NCBI GenBank assembly: GCA_004352715.1
Contig: SCFE01000026.1
Coordinates: 2,316,437-2,380,436, forward strand
Origin: Hofstenia miamia
Lineage: Eukaryota; Xenacoelomorpha; Acoela
Reading direction: 5' to 3'
DNA: 64,000 nt
Part shown: positions 1 to 12,916 of the stretch, piece after piece
How the letters are laid out: every line of letters starts with the position of its first letter
Position numbering within the stretch: the first letter of the stretch is position 1
Made by a program: the position numbers and the translations under genes
Notes under the pieces: generated by a model
What the model was told of the DNA's origin: nothing
The model's input: the letters and a program-made list of their open reading frames with translations, nothing else
Database searches by the model: none

Positions 1-379
1 ATCAAAATATCATTAACATCAATATTTTTTAATAAGCAATCTAGTCTTTGCACCCGAATCAAACCCGACCGGACCCAAACGCACCCGAAACGTTGAGCTT
101 GATTTGACGTTGTGGATCTTTCTCCAATCAAAATATCATTAACATCAATATTTTTTAATAAGCAATCTAGTCTTTGCACCCGAATCAAACCCGACCGGAC
201 CCAACCGCACCCGAAACGTTGAGCTTGATTTGACGTTGTGGATCTTTCTCCAATCAAAATATCATTAACATCAATATTTTTTAATAAGCAATCTAGTCTA
301 GACCCGAAACGTGAAATCGGGTAAGGGTATCTGATGTCTCTCTCAAGTTTCTATCGAACCGTGGAACCCAGTTGAATAC
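1..379. repeat. 126-bp tandem repeat, dispersed family Rep1
   Basis: A unit beginning ATCAAAATATCATTAACATC recurs at positions 1, 127 and 253, an exact 126-bp period. The third unit changes after GCAATCTAGTC into a different tail that ends in GTTGAATAC. The unit is rich in ACCCGA-type words. The same unit plus the same tail recurs at 14032-14256, and a diverged relative lies at 33424-33553, so this is a dispersed family with internal tandem copies. The window edge cuts the left end, and no coding sequence or terminal inverted repeat is visible. Confidence 0.9.
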
Positions 380-1168
380 TCTGGACAAATTAAAATCAAA
401 GTTCTATAGTAACACCCTAGGTTAATGTATGAAAAAATAATATTTATAAAGTATACACTATCTCTAATGAAAATTCAGAATGTAGTTAAATTTTACATTG
501 TGATTTATTCCCATTTAGAGGTTAATTAGAAACCTTTAGTGCTGTGATCTCAATTATCAGTACGTAAGTTAAAATTTGGAAATTGGGTCATACGTTATAA
601 ATTTGTTTGACTTTATAAATTCAAGAGGCGATTTTGTTTATAAACGTATCAGGTGAATATTTACTTTATGCGATCTACCACCGTCTCGCACTAAGCAATA
701 AAAGATATTTCCGAAATATTCGGATAGCCCGGCTTTTAATGAGATCAAAACGGAAAAATGGAGAACAGATTAAAAGAAAACGTTTTGGCATTGTGTTATA
801 AAATTGCAATTTATATAACATTAGATATGAATTTTGACTAAGTAAACGGCCTAATGTATTAGAACCGATTTAGAAAACATGTAAAGGAATAAGCATTCGG
901 TTCAACATAGAATTACAGAATGTATTAAATAATTTCAAAAGCAAATTCCGTTTAATGAAAACCATCCCATTGTTTCGAGAATTGCTCAAATTTACAAGCG
1001 GGATTAAAAATTATTCATTGAACAATTACATTTTTAATTGCATTATTGTCTAATATTTCCTCAGTCTCTCCTAAGCTAATAAACATCCTCTCTTTGTACA
1101 ATTTTTGCGACGTTATCATTTATGAAATGTGGTAAGATTCAGTAATTGAGTAAAGCATCAGTTACACT
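380..1168. other. no gene seen
   Basis: AT-rich sequence without an open frame, exon signal or repeat that I can support. Confidence 0.5.
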
Positions 1169-1481
1169 CAGACTTATCAACGAGCCGAGTTGAGCATTGT
1201 ATTTGATAAGCAACGAGCCCAAAACGGGCCTTTATTATTAAACCAAGCAAATTTATAGTTCTGCTTGTTAATTTGATTATGCAGATTTTTTTATTTTTTC
1301 ATTCAATATATCTTGTTTATAACTTTTTTTTAAATGTTTTTAAGTAACAGGAAGAGCTATGTAAAAATATTTTAGGGCAATATTTTTTAAAAAATTATCA
1401 AGCTAAAACGAGCCTCATTAAGAGATTCTATGTTGACAAGCCGAGCCGAGCTTAAAAATTTTGGGCTCGATGACAAGTCTG
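1169..1481. mobile_element. 313-bp MITE with CAGACTT terminal inverted repeats (family Rep2)
   Basis: The left end CAGACTTATCAACGAGCC and the inverse of the right end, CAGACTTGTCATCGAGCC, pair over 18 bp with two mismatches. The flanking octamers gttacact and attaacct agree at 5 of 8 positions, which would fit an eroded hAT-type 8-bp target duplication. Subterminal CGAGCCGAG and CGAGCCCAAAACGGGCC words are present. There is no coding sequence, so this is non-autonomous. Diverged inverted copies lie at 36696-37025 and about 38120-38385. Assignment to hAT is inference from the CAG start and the 8-bp flanks. Confidence 0.7.
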
Positions 1482-1894
1482 ATTAACCTATATACATATC
1501 CTATTTGTCTGTAAAAAACACACCTATAAGTATCATTAAGTAAATATATAAATTTTATAATATACAAATTCATAAAATTAAATCTGTACCAAAGCAATGG
1601 CTTTCTATAAAAATATGCTTAGCACTAAAATTTTAATAAGTTTCATAGAACTCAACCATATAGACACCGGTTGCATGTTGCAAAAAATTAACCTAGAATC
1701 TATTGCTATCTTGAAGAAATGTGGTACAGATGCGCTTTATTCCGATTTGAGATTTGAAGAACTTTTAAGCTTATAAGTTTTCTAAGGAATTTTTAAATCT
1801 TTATGGCTTCCTCAAAAATGTACATGACTCAAGAACTAATAAAGAAGTCCAAAATCTGAAAGCATCACAGGATGTGTAAGTGTCTCTCTACATT
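1482..1894. other. no gene seen
   Basis: AT-rich sequence with no supported feature. Confidence 0.5.
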
Positions 1895-2110
1895 GTCATC
1901 GTTAAGACGCGCTGATCACTATAGCATTGCGACGTGCCATCGCAGGCGCTTTCGGCACTGTGTGTTTGGGTGATTTACCTACATAAAAAGAAACAAGATT
2001 AGTTGTTGTTCCGATGGCCTTCGACCTCCTCACTACATTAGGAATAGAAATAATTTGAAACTTTTTAACAAGTTGGAATTTCTTACGCTTGGAGAAAATA
2101 CGTTTGTGAT
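1895..2110 (+). repeat. dispersed repeat Rep3, copy A
   Basis: A locally GC-richer block followed by TTAGTTGTTGTTCC, a TTAGGAATAGAA-type word and an AT-rich tail. The same order of words is found at about 28430-28620 and 34795-34985, all on the + strand. The three copies are strongly diverged. No open frame is conserved between them, so the repeat class is unknown. Confidence 0.45.
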
Positions 2111-2760
2111 TTTAAAGTATGCCAAGCTATTTAAAATTACGATTCAATTCATACAACCCATAGGTATAGCAATCATGTAAGTTGAATGATTGAATGGAAA
2201 GAAACATATAGAAACTTCACAGAAGGAATGTAGGAGCACATACATTTAATATTTATCCAAAATTCTCGCGCAAATGAAGGAAGATATGACGATATCTTCA
2301 AAACCTAAAACTAGAAATCCTATTTTCGCACTTGAGGGATAAGAAGACATAGAGCAAATTATATTTAGCAAACAATTCTGAATATACGAGATCTCTAAAT
2401 GTGAAAATGTCCAGTAGACGATGACCTCCTTTTCTATACAATGATTATCTAGTCTTGCAGTTGTGATATAATTCATTATTTTAAAAAAAAACATATGAGT
2501 TTTTCTGTTATTACTATTATAAAAGATCTATTTTTGAGTGATTGGCATTATTCAGTAAGGTGGCTTCTGCGGAAATTATTTAATAGGATTAAGATTTGGA
2601 AACACTCTATATATTTCCATAAGAGTGGGTATAAAATCTAGATATGGTGTTTGATATTTGTAGAAATGTCAATACTACAAAATTCTTTCACCAAATAATT
2701 TCAATTGATAGGATAGTTACTAGGCAACGTTTTTAAATCGGCATTGAAATAACTATCAAA
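2111..2760. other. no gene seen
   Basis: AT-rich. The only open frame here (minus strand, 2246-2494) has no recognisable domain and no convincing splice context. Confidence 0.45.
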
Positions 2761-3060
2761 TTTGGAGATGGTGAACATAGTGATTTGTTAAATTACCATT
2801 GATTTGGAGATGGCGACTATAGTGGTTTGTTAAATTATCATAGGTTTTGGAGATGCTGAGCACAATGTTTTGTTAAAATATCATGGTTTGGAGATGGTGA
2901 ACATAGTGGTTTTTTAAATTACCATAGATTTGGAGATGGTGACTATAGTGGTTTGTTAAATTATCATAGGTTTTGGAGATGCTGAGCACAATGTTTTGTT
3001 AAAAATCATAGTCTTGGAGATGGTGAGCATAGTGGTTTTGTTAATTTGATTACCTTTTTA
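2761..3060. repeat. 42-bp minisatellite with 126-bp higher-order repeat
   Basis: The word GGAGATG recurs at 2764, 2806, 2849, 2890, 2932, 2975 and 3016, giving steps of 42, 43, 41, 42, 43 and 41. Monomers three apart are much more alike than neighbours; for example the GCTGAGCACAATGTTTTG variant recurs exactly 126 bp later. This is therefore a three-monomer higher-order array, with slightly more than two higher-order units. Stops occur in the reading frames, so it is not a coding repeat. Confidence 0.9.
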
Positions 3061-4817
3061 GATGTTTACAAAAGAAATAAATAATGAATGCGAGAAACTT
3101 TGAAGTGTAGTGGCTTTGACGTTTCATTAATGCAAAGCAAGTGGAAAACTTTGACTACTTTAATAACCTTGAAGCGTGATCAATTGGAGAATTCTATTCA
3201 ACGGGGAAGCGCAACTTTGCAAAGCAGATTTAGAAATTTCCACATAAAATAACAAATGGCTTCAGTATACTAAGACTGTTATAGACATTAAGAAATCTTA
3301 AAAATATATTTTAAAGGGTAAAATGGCAATGAAACAGCACCTTCTGAATAAGATATAGTGATATACATATCCTTTGGCCAATAATCAAGCCCACAGTACT
3401 GACCTAAAACACATCTGGTGAAAACCTCTCTATGAAGAGATAGACGTTAAAAATGTATATACATGTACAGTTAAACTTCCTTACAAGAAAGAAACAATGT
3501 TTATCAAAAAGATCCATACAATTATGAAGAGCTCATTTCAAATGTAACTAATGATTAGAGAAACCTGAAATTTTGTCATTTTGTGAACAATGATCTTGGT
3601 TACCGGCTAACCCGTGGCCGCAAAACATTATAACAGAGTCGAATTTCATTTGAAAATCAAAAAATGGAACATACCATCTTCATTAACATCATTGTTAAGA
3701 AGATGCTTCATTTTTGACATCCTCAAAAATTGGATTGAAGAAAACAGTTTGACAAATAGACAGACGGGGGGATGGATAGAAATATAGAATTGAATTGATG
3801 TCCTCGGAAGGCCTTTGTTTTGAATGAAGATTAGCTTAATTTTATTATTAATTTAATTGCACGAATCCAGCTTAATCAAAGATGGCGACGTCACCGAACA
3901 ATGGAAACAATTTGTCCCAAGTGGGCAATTGAGAAATACGGTTAGTGCCCAGCAGCTTCCCTTCCAAATTAAACTTGACTCCTACTATCATTTTTGATAA
4001 ATGCGGAATGTTGACTAACTCAATTTTAAAAATTTTCAATGCGCGCAACTGGCCTTAATGCATGTTGATAGTAGGAAGTAACCGTATGATAATGAAGAAG
4101 AGAGGAAGCAAGTATTAAATATAAAATAATTTAATTACTACTATCATTTGATAACATTTTCGATAAAGTTTGATAGTTAACCTCATTATTACCATCATCG
4201 TTTTCTCATTATCATTAATATCATCATTAAAGAAGCAAGTTCGCTGAGCTGACTCATGGGTTTGGTATTAATCGGATTCAAAATATTGAGAAGAAATGCT
4301 GAATTTTAGAATGGATTACCAAAAGCAACTGTCTCATGCAAAACATTTTGCACGGGTGATTGATATTAGGTATATTTCTTGAGAAAGGCTCATGTGTCGG
4401 GTTGGACTGGGATGTCTGATTAAATTTTTCATATATGGTTATTATGTATTATATATATATATGTCGTATATAAGGCTGAACACCTTATACATTTATATAT
4501 ATATAAAAAGACATTGATTTTGTAGTTATATCACATTGGAAGATTTTATTTTTTGTTCAAAGTAGCCCCGCTCTATGGTACTTTAAAATACGGATATTAT
4601 GAAGGCAAAGAATTTCTGTTGAAAACAAATTTACTCGCATTTTAAAACCACCGTGTGAAGAGGGTGGTAGACATTAGAGAAATTGGCTTTCTAAGATAAA
4701 CTTAAATGTGGCTGTGATTGGGTTGGGTAGGTTTGGCTTGAGTAAAAAAATATGGCCGACTTGCAACACTGATTAATCATTAACTTGTTCAATTGTCATA
4801 AACGCATTTAGTAAATT
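3061..4817. other. no gene established; one possible start and one hairpin
   Basis: Mostly featureless AT-rich DNA. At 3882 an ATG in a favourable context (AAAGATGGCG) opens 16 codons before a stop. At 4448-4506 two short (TA)n tracts flank a hairpin whose arms are ATAAGG and CCTTAT. Neither is enough to call a gene. Confidence 0.4.
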
Positions 4818-4819
4818 TA

Positions 4820-5998
4820 CGAGGGGTGTCCAATCAGTAAGGAAACTCATAATGTCCTAAAAATGCATTGTTTGTGACAGATTAGATTGATTAATAGTAA
4901 TGAACTATACGCAGTTGCTGTTCTATCTGTCTCGTAATCATTTATTTTATTAATTTCTGCTAGACTAAGTAACCATCGAATTATTTTATATTCTAAATTA
5001 TTATTATTATGTCAAATTTTTCAAAAAATAGTTTGAAAAACTTTGTTTGTTATGGAAAAAACTAAGAAAACATACTTTTTTATGTTTATGCGAGACGTCA
5101 ATTGCATGATTCTCTCAAATCTATCCATGAGCAACTTACAACAATTTGTGATGACACTGGCCGAACTTCATATGTTACAGTCACCAGATGGTGTTGTGAT
5201 TTTCAAAGTGATTCTGAAAGATCAGACAGACAACGAAGGACATTTGTTAATAAGAATGTTACTCGAGTAAGGCAGCTGATTGAAGAAGTTCACATCCTTA
5301 GTCAAGAGGAAAAGCAAAAACGTATTGATATGTCAAATGAAATCCTTCGCCTTATGTATGATTGTACTCGACATCACTTGTGGGTGACTGGAAATGAAAG
5401 CTGGTCTATGTTCCATCAAATGCGAAACAAAACGTTGAACGTCCTGAAGTTGCTCTTCAATCTTTCAGATCCAAGAAGCAAATGATTATCATATTCATAA
5501 GCAAAATGGGTCCAGAGCTTGTGCATGTTCTACCTGAGGGTGCTTAGATCAATGCAAGCTATTATCGACAGCATGTCCTTCAACTTCTGTTGAATGGCAT
5601 TGAAATAAACCGTCCTTGGCGAGGAATTGTTCTCCATCATGACAACGCGCATCAAGTCCCACAGCCAGGTCTGTTCGCGATTTTTTGGATGAACATGGAA
5701 TCTTGCTTGCTCCTCATGCTCCATATTCTCCCGACCTTGCTCCTCTCGATTTCTGGGTATTTCCAATGACAGGTGTCATTGACAGGATTTGACTAGAGTT
5801 GTTAATCAGAAGCTGAAAGGCCGTGGTGAAGAATGGTTCGTGGCATGTTTCCAGAAATGGGAGGAGCGTTTGCAAAAGTGTATCGAACACAATGGAGATG
5901 GAGAGCAGTATATTGAAGGACACCACATTTGATTTGTATGTACCATGTCTTGTATTTTTCTGTACAATAAAGTTTCATTACTTATCGAACACCCTTCG
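4820..5998 (+). mobile_element. mariner-like (DD34D) element, TIR-complete, decayed
   Basis: The left end CGAGGGGTGTCCAATCAG matches the inverse of the right end, CGAAGGGTGTTCGATAAG, with a few mismatches, and the similarity continues to about 30 bp. TA dinucleotides flank both ends (4818-4819 and 5999-6000), the target duplication of this superfamily. Length 1179 bp is close to a full mariner. Inside is a broken transposase on the + strand. Confidence 0.85.
5009..5932 (+). pseudogene. mariner transposase pseudogene
   Basis: DDE transposase remnant of the mariner family. Recognisable blocks in order are an N-terminal helix-turn-helix-like stretch (DDTGRTSYVTVTRW), a mid region, the second catalytic block (VLHHDNA, Asp codon at 5641), the third block (SPDLAPLDFW, Asp codon at 5748) and the C-terminal end (CIEHNGDG..IEGHHI, stop at 5930-5932). 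Between the two Asp codons lie 104 nt, which is 34 codons plus 2 nt. This fits DD34D with a net frameshift. An in-frame TAG interrupts the region before the second Asp, and the usual first-Asp block reads FISKMG and lacks an obvious Asp. The protein cannot be made from this copy. Confidence 0.85.
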
Positions 5999-6000
5999 TA

Positions 6001-6499
6001 GCCTGGAAAGTAACACGGAGTCGTAGGATCAATAGGTTGATATGAAACTTAATAGTTAATCGAAATCGTAGTAAGCATTACAATAAGGTTTCTTCAGCAA
6101 ATATCAGCATATCACATTCAGTTCTTCATAGTTTTTAGAGTCTTATTCGGTTTTGCTGTTGTAATTACTTCATTTTCGTGTCTAGACACTTCCAGATATT
6201 TAAGAGTTTTTAGAAATTGAAAATTGATTAAAAACAAAGTTGAAAAGTGTCTACGAAGACAAAAACTGAGTTCATTAATAAAAACCAAGCTGCAAAAAGA
6301 CAAACTATACGACGTACCGAACAAAACCTGATCGAATCTCTGCTAAACGACTAAGATTATGCATCTCACAATTTGTGAAGACAATTGAATTATTCAAAGA
6401 CAGTAAAAAGCAAAGTATTATTCATTTTTTAGACTCTGTACTTTTTTATATACTTAACCTACAAAATTGAATTTTTTTGTCGCACACATGGTGTACGTT
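6001..6499. other. no gene seen
   Basis: AT-rich flank of the mariner copy, with no supported feature. Confidence 0.45.
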
Positions 6500-6893
6500 C
6501 AGAGATGAGCATCAGGTGCCGGACTTTACACGACCTGACGTCGGGTATCGAGGCGGCTCAGCACAATAATTCGTATTTGGGTCAGGATGGGTTGCTTACA
6601 CTCGGGGGCAGTCTACGTCGGGTATGATAAACTGGATAAAGTGCAATAACTAACTTTCCCCAATCGTCTGCTGACTACCAGCATTTTTTAGAAAGACAAT
6701 TTTTGCACTTAATTATATACTTTTATAAATTTGACTGTTATCCAGTGTTAGTATTTATTTCTTTGCAATTGATGTAGATTTTAGTTTTCTTCAGGTTAGG
6801 TCGGGTAAGTGAATAGATTGTCGGGTGCGGTTCGATGATCAAATTATGTGTTGGGTCGGGTCGGGTAGTTATTTTATTGAATATCAATCACTG
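6500..6893. mobile_element. possible hAT-type MITE rich in GGGTCGGGT words
   Basis: Starts CAGAGATGAGCATC and ends with the inverse of CAGTGATTGATATT, 9 of 14 positions agreeing. Flanking octamers tgtacgtt and cctacgat share a TACG core (5 of 8). Internal words such as GTCGGGTA and TTGGGTCGGGTCGGGTAG recall the ACCCGA words of Rep1. It is non-coding, and the boundaries are inferred. Confidence 0.45.
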
Positions 6894-8555
6894 CCTACGA
6901 TATCGTTGAATCAATCATAAACTAACAATTCGACAAAACACAAGCATGTTAAACACATCTAACCACTTCTGACATTCACTTATTATTATTACATATTTGA
7001 TTTTCTAAATTTTGTAAAAAAATATATACAAACTTCTAAACCTAATTGTAGAAGTGACAAAACAGATCTTTTTCTTGACTTTTAATGTGCTTGATATGGT
7101 ACTTAAGAACTTCATTTTTCATATATATATGGGAATTATATTTGTAATTGTAGAGATATTTCAGTTTGCAGTTACAAAATATGGTGATAATCGAAACTTT
7201 TTATTAATAGGGAGGCGATAAAACAAAAGTTTTAAAGAATGCTTAGCATATGATATTTTCTAAACGCCTTGAATGAATAGGTAATAAATAACTAAAATGT
7301 CCCCAACCCTGTGTTCAATCTGATGAAAGGAAATTTAGTATTAATTTAAACAGTAAGCTATCAGACGCAGACGAGTGAATCCCTGATCCAATGGCAACAT
7401 GTTTGCAAATTCTTCATTCGCATATTTAAAAAAGTTAAGCTGTTACGAAGGCAGTTGGTAAAATTCATTGCTTTTAAAAGATTTCATGCGTTAAATATTA
7501 ATTTTTATTAAATTTCTACTTTATCAATATTTCACTGTAGTAAAAGTACATTGACGATGCATCTATATCAATTTCTTATGCCATAAACGTCAAATTTTAT
7601 ATATTATGCCATACGGTCGGGAAGAATTACTATGCGGTCATTTTACTCCTACTAGCCCCGTACTTTTCAAGTCTTTAGAAGCCTCTATAACGTTTGATAG
7701 AATTGAACTATTAAAATCAAACTTTGGTCAAAGTTACCATATTTGACCATAAAGTAAAGTTTCAGGTTAAGCCGTTTACTGGTAACAAAAACAGGCGGGG
7801 GATAGTACTCCTTTTCAATATATTTTAGCAGATTTGAAATTACACTAAAAATTCTTTATGGCAATTTTTTACTATTGACTTTAACGAGGGTATATATTTA
7901 CTTCATATTTTCCACATAATTTATGTCTCGAATGGTAAATGTGGAATTAGTTTCACGTGGAATTTTCTCTTGTACATTACAGTTTGATGTCATGATGATC
8001 AACTAAACCACATCAAATAGATTCTGACTCGTTTCCAACGACGGTGACTGTTGTGAAATTGAAACAACAACCAGCCAAACATAAATTTCAGCTAAGTACG
8101 TAACTGCACTCGGTAAGGCTTATTGAAATTTATGAAATTTTACTCATATTTAGTGATAGCCACGTGATAGAATTTCTCCAAAAAAGTATTAAAATATGTT
8201 GACTCTATTAATTTTTTAGAGATGCTTTAATAATAATAATAAACTAAACTCAATTTCGTGCAATTATCAAATTTCCAATGACAGTAATTTAACACTATTT
8301 TTAATAGAGTTACTTTTAAGTAACAAATCGTTTTTCCCATATGCATGAACAATTTCATTCGAGACTGTTAAAAAATATAAAAGCCATTGACATAGCCTGT
8401 TCATGCAAATAATTTTTTTCCATGAGAGATTTGATTTTTGTAAAAACATTCAAACTCTATCCATGCCTACCGTTTAGGTAATGAGTCGATTTAATGCCAT
8501 GGAAACAGCTATCCTGCAATATTTTGATTTCTAAAAAAAACTGGGTCCTATTTAG
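6894..8555. other. no gene seen
   Basis: AT-rich DNA. Open frames here are short and without recognisable domains. Confidence 0.45.
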
Positions 8556-8668
8556 TGGCTTCGTGTGCAAAGGCAGTGATCGTCGCAACGTAGACGCGGG
8601 TACCTCAGACTTTGCACAAAGGCACGCCAGGTCGCGAACTAAAGACGAAAAAGAACGAGTAGACAATT
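8556..8668 (+). CDS. possible internal exon, unknown protein
   Basis: A 113-bp island of higher GC content lies between an acceptor-like CCTATTTAG and a perfect donor GTAAGT. The open frame reads GFVCKGSDRR.. to ..KDEKERVDN, a hydrophilic charged stretch with no domain I recognise. In the frame used, the exon begins on the third base of a codon and ends after the first. No partner exon was found nearby, so this could be a fragment of a gene outside view or a chance exon. Confidence 0.3.
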
Positions 8669-10629
8669 GTAAGTATCTTCTTCATTTCGCATATTCTTTA
8701 AAAATTATACATTTCTTAAATATTGTTGCAATAGAAAGTAAAAAGAATATGGTATGATGAATCTATATACCTCGAAATGGGCATCAATATAGCTAAATAA
8801 ACTTTGCAGAAAAGCATAATAAAGCAGACGTCAAAGAATCAGAAAACTTGCTTTTTTAAAATAAAAACGACTTCGTTTGTAACACTACGCAAACGTCTGC
8901 GACGTCAATTTATGTCATTATAGATGATATTAAACAGAATTGCAAAGCAATAAATTGCTGCTAGCATTTGTCCGGAAAACTGATTTTTGTTGCAAATTAG
9001 CACAGAAAAAATTTCAATTTATTTCACATGTTTCAACTGTCAAAAGAAAAAAAGACATCCAGTGGATTTTCCTGAAACTCGAATCAATTTCTGTCGTATT
9101 GTTGGAATTAAAAAGGAAGCTTTCGCCAGGGCTTTTCTGTACAATATGTTTTTTATAATTAAATAACAAAAATTATGAGACATTTCAAAAGAAATAAATG
9201 TAATATTTAAATCGAAAGTTAATTAAGGTTGAACGTATGAATCGTTTTCTAAAAGCCTTCCGAGGTTTCTGATGGTTGTACTGTTTCAGTAAATGCACTC
9301 CTAAAATATCGTTGCCATTTAACTTTATTGTGATTGGTAGTAACCAACAATATTGTTTACCATTTAATAAAGAGGGCATTACAAATATATTATTGAGTTG
9401 AATAGTAAAGAACTTGAAGACATAAGATGTAATCAACAGTGTGAAGATGTGGTTAATAAACTGACATACTACTTTTAAAGTCAAAGTACATTTTAGGATA
9501 GGTTCCAATGATGGAACTTCAATTTAATGAAAAAGTAGCATAGATGTAAAATAGCGTGGCACCCATTGAACGTCAGCAGAATAAACTTTAAAGTTTCTTG
9601 ATGTTCTTGAGAATTTCATGCGTCGATAAAATAGAAAAACATTTAGTTTGGTTCCCTGCGGCATAACATTGGAACAGTTTCACGCTAATTAGCTCTAAGA
9701 CTGGAAAATTGACATTAAATTTTATTTTTTTTAAATTGTTGTGCATGCAGCATTCTTTAGTTTCCATTAGTCCTTGCTATCAATTAAAATGTTTCAATCG
9801 AATTTTTCAAAAAAATCTAGTAAAAATTTAAAAACTTCAGGTCTGAGAATTTTAGAGGCAGGCAGCAGGTTTTCGTTGGGTTGAAAAACATTTGAACTAC
9901 ATCTTATTTAAAAAATATGAGCTTATTAAACATTGTTTTAAAATAATCATTACAAATTAAGAAAAGAGTACATGGAGATTTAAACATGGTCATTGCATGT
10001 AATTATAGTTGGGATTTCATGCAGAAAAATTTTTTTTATTTCCAAAATAATAATGGAAAATATCTCAAATATCAATACCCCTGAGATATAAGCATATACT
10101 AAATAAGCTCATCTTGATTTTGATATCAGTAAATAATTAAACTACTTTTATATTTTTGCATACAAACGTATGAAATTATTTGGATCAAATTTGCATTTAG
10201 TATCACTAAAGACCAATTTCATCCATTTACTTCTGATATAGACCATGTTCTGTGTACTTAGTGTACGCAATAGGCTTTGGTAAAAATTTACGTTTAACAC
10301 CAAAGGGTCCATATGTTTTTATAATTTGACGCATATGGTAAAAAGCACTCTAGTTAATTAATGCATAACTTTGTATAGTTTCAGTGACAATGCTGAAACT
10401 TTTGCATAAAATAAGTTCATGAGAAGGTATGTGTAGCGCATTTATAGTTGAAATTTAGTCACCTTAGTTTTTTTCGCAAACATTAATTCTAGTTAAAAGG
10501 TCACTTCTGTTGCGCAGGAATTGCTTCCGTTACAGTGAAATTATTTGTTAAAAATACGCGACTCGATTCCCATAATTTCGGAATTCAATGCAGCTATTTT
10601 TTAAATAGTACTTAACATAATTAAAGTGT
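8669..10629. other. no gene seen
   Basis: AT-rich intergenic or intronic DNA. The open frames on either strand are low complexity and unsupported. Confidence 0.45.
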
Positions 10630-10848
10630 TTGAGTGATGAAGTAAATAGATCGGCATATGGCCATAGCATGGATTCAAAGCGTCACCAACCCCAGACTGA
10701 TTTTATAGCTCTAGTGGAAGAAACTGTACTCAGTAGAAGCAATTTAATACAGGAAGCGAGATCATTTAGAACACTCTTAATTACCTCTACTAAATCGATA
10801 AACGTTCTAAACCAAAATCTTTGTAATCGCAATCACAGGATAAACTAG
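10630..10848 (+). pseudogene. open frame of unknown origin, perhaps a decayed gene
   Basis: About 70 codons are open with a protein-like composition (for example FIALVEETVLSRSNLIQEA, predicted helical). There is no ATG at the left edge; the first Met codon is internal (GHSMDSK). Downstream, short stretches in shifting frames look like continuing but broken coding sequence to about 11130. I do not recognise the family. Confidence 0.25.
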
Positions 10849-12876
10849 CATCTAAACAGCTATTAGTTTTCCTTATCTATGATTTCTAATAACTTTTTTA
10901 CATTGCAAAAGATATTGCTACTATTGACAAAATGATAATTACATCAACTTTACAATCAGTCAGTACAACCTCAATCATCATGTTTGGAATCCAATAGGCA
11001 AAGAAGTTGGTGGATCACCCTTCAGAGTTCTTGATTCAAATTTAAACCCAGTATTAAATAAGAATTTGAGAATAGTAGAAATGAAGATGGGGTTATTCGA
11101 CAGACTTGAAAGAATTATTGGACTGTAATCAGTCTAGAAAATTGTTCACCCCTAATAACTGCAGGAGTTTTACAGTAAACTTAAAAAATTGAAAATTAGT
11201 TTTATTATTATCAAAACCGCATCAAAGATTTACTGCACATTGAATTATATTTGAAGACAATGAAGTATATATAAGAAAACAAGCAAAATTTTCGTGACCT
11301 TATATTTCAAATAAAATAAGATTTCCCTGGTCCAATAAATCTACTGTTCTGGCCTGAAGTTTACATCATAAACATTGTTAAGAAGAACTTCAATCCAAAA
11401 TTAGTAGAGCAAATTTAATATATCCCGTCACTTCCCCGAATGTGTAAAGAAATGTACTAGTTAACTTGCAAGGACTAAATTAAATTTTATAACTAATATA
11501 TATATATATATATATATAATTTACTGGAATGCAGTCTCGATTATAAATAGCTCTAAGAATGTATAGTACCGGGACGTATGTATAAAATTGCAACTACGAA
11601 ATAAATTTTCTTAATGAAATTTTAAGTGGGACTAAACATGGCTTTAAGTTCTAACATAGCATTTGAATTTTTTGTAATTGCTAATAACTGTTTACTAGAA
11701 AGTTAATAGAATATACAAATCTAATCGCATTCAATTTGGAATAAATTTACCTTTTACTATTTCGCTGTATCTTTTATATACATTCAAAAAATATGTCAAT
11801 AGTAAAATAAAAAAATGGCAGCAAATGGGGATTTTTTTAAAAACGTAACATTTAATTATATTATAGAAAGGTAATGTTTTCCAAAAGTTTATTCACGGTT
11901 GTAACTAATTTCCCAAAGCAAGCAATATTCATTTATACATTGCATTAAATTTAACAAAAAATTAATTCATTTGAAAGAAGAGTTCAATTGGAAGTCGATA
12001 ATAATTTGGAATAACTTCAAACTTCAATTAAATTAGTTCTGGTCGCAAAAACAAGACCATTCTTTATATACAATAGATTTGCTATCCTTTTTTAAATAGG
12101 GAGAATAGAATAATTTGACCGATTCATTTTATAACATTCAACCTCCATGCTAGCAAAATATATGTAGAAATAAGTTGCATTCATCAAGTAGGACTAAGAG
12201 TATTGTATTTTAAAAAAGCAACCCCTTTGATTATCACCCCTTTAACACTACAACAGCGAGTACTATTCGAATAAATTTACATCTGATGTTTCAAATGCCA
12301 AACAAAAGTTCTACAACAGCAAATTCAATGAGGTTATCAATATAATTGGAAGTATATGTACCTGCTAGTGTTTTTGCTGAGTGAATAATGAAGACAAAAA
12401 AAGGCTTGTAGGTCAGTTTGACTTGACTTCGCCTTACTAGTGTTAAAGTTCAATTCATGTTAACTTTTTAACCTGAGAATACTTAAATAAATGTTAATCG
12501 GGGCTGATTAACCGGTAACAGAAGTTCATTTTCACTGTTAAAGTGGATGTTACTCATTCAATAATGAATTATTTTTTATTGAAATGTATCATGTGTGATT
12601 CCTTAGTAGGTTCATCAATGAGACAGAATTTTTTTTTGGAAATTCATTTTTCTTTGATCTATTAACACACAACTACTCGGTAACGGAGTATCAAAAAGTT
12701 AACATCACTTTTACAAGTATATACCGTTTACATCATAACATACTATTCTTCTATAAAATACGTATGTGATAAAATGTAATGTTTCTTAGGTTAGTACACT
12801 ATCTTATCACCAAATATTGGCATAGTTGAAAGCAATTGGTTCTGCATGGTAATGAAATTTCATGTTAACTGAATTT

Positions 12877-12916
<40 letters not shown>

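Noticed and set aside
2761-3060. Regularly spaced repeats resembling a CRISPR array
   Set aside because: The monomers are contiguous with no unique spacers, show higher-order structure, and lie in an animal genome.
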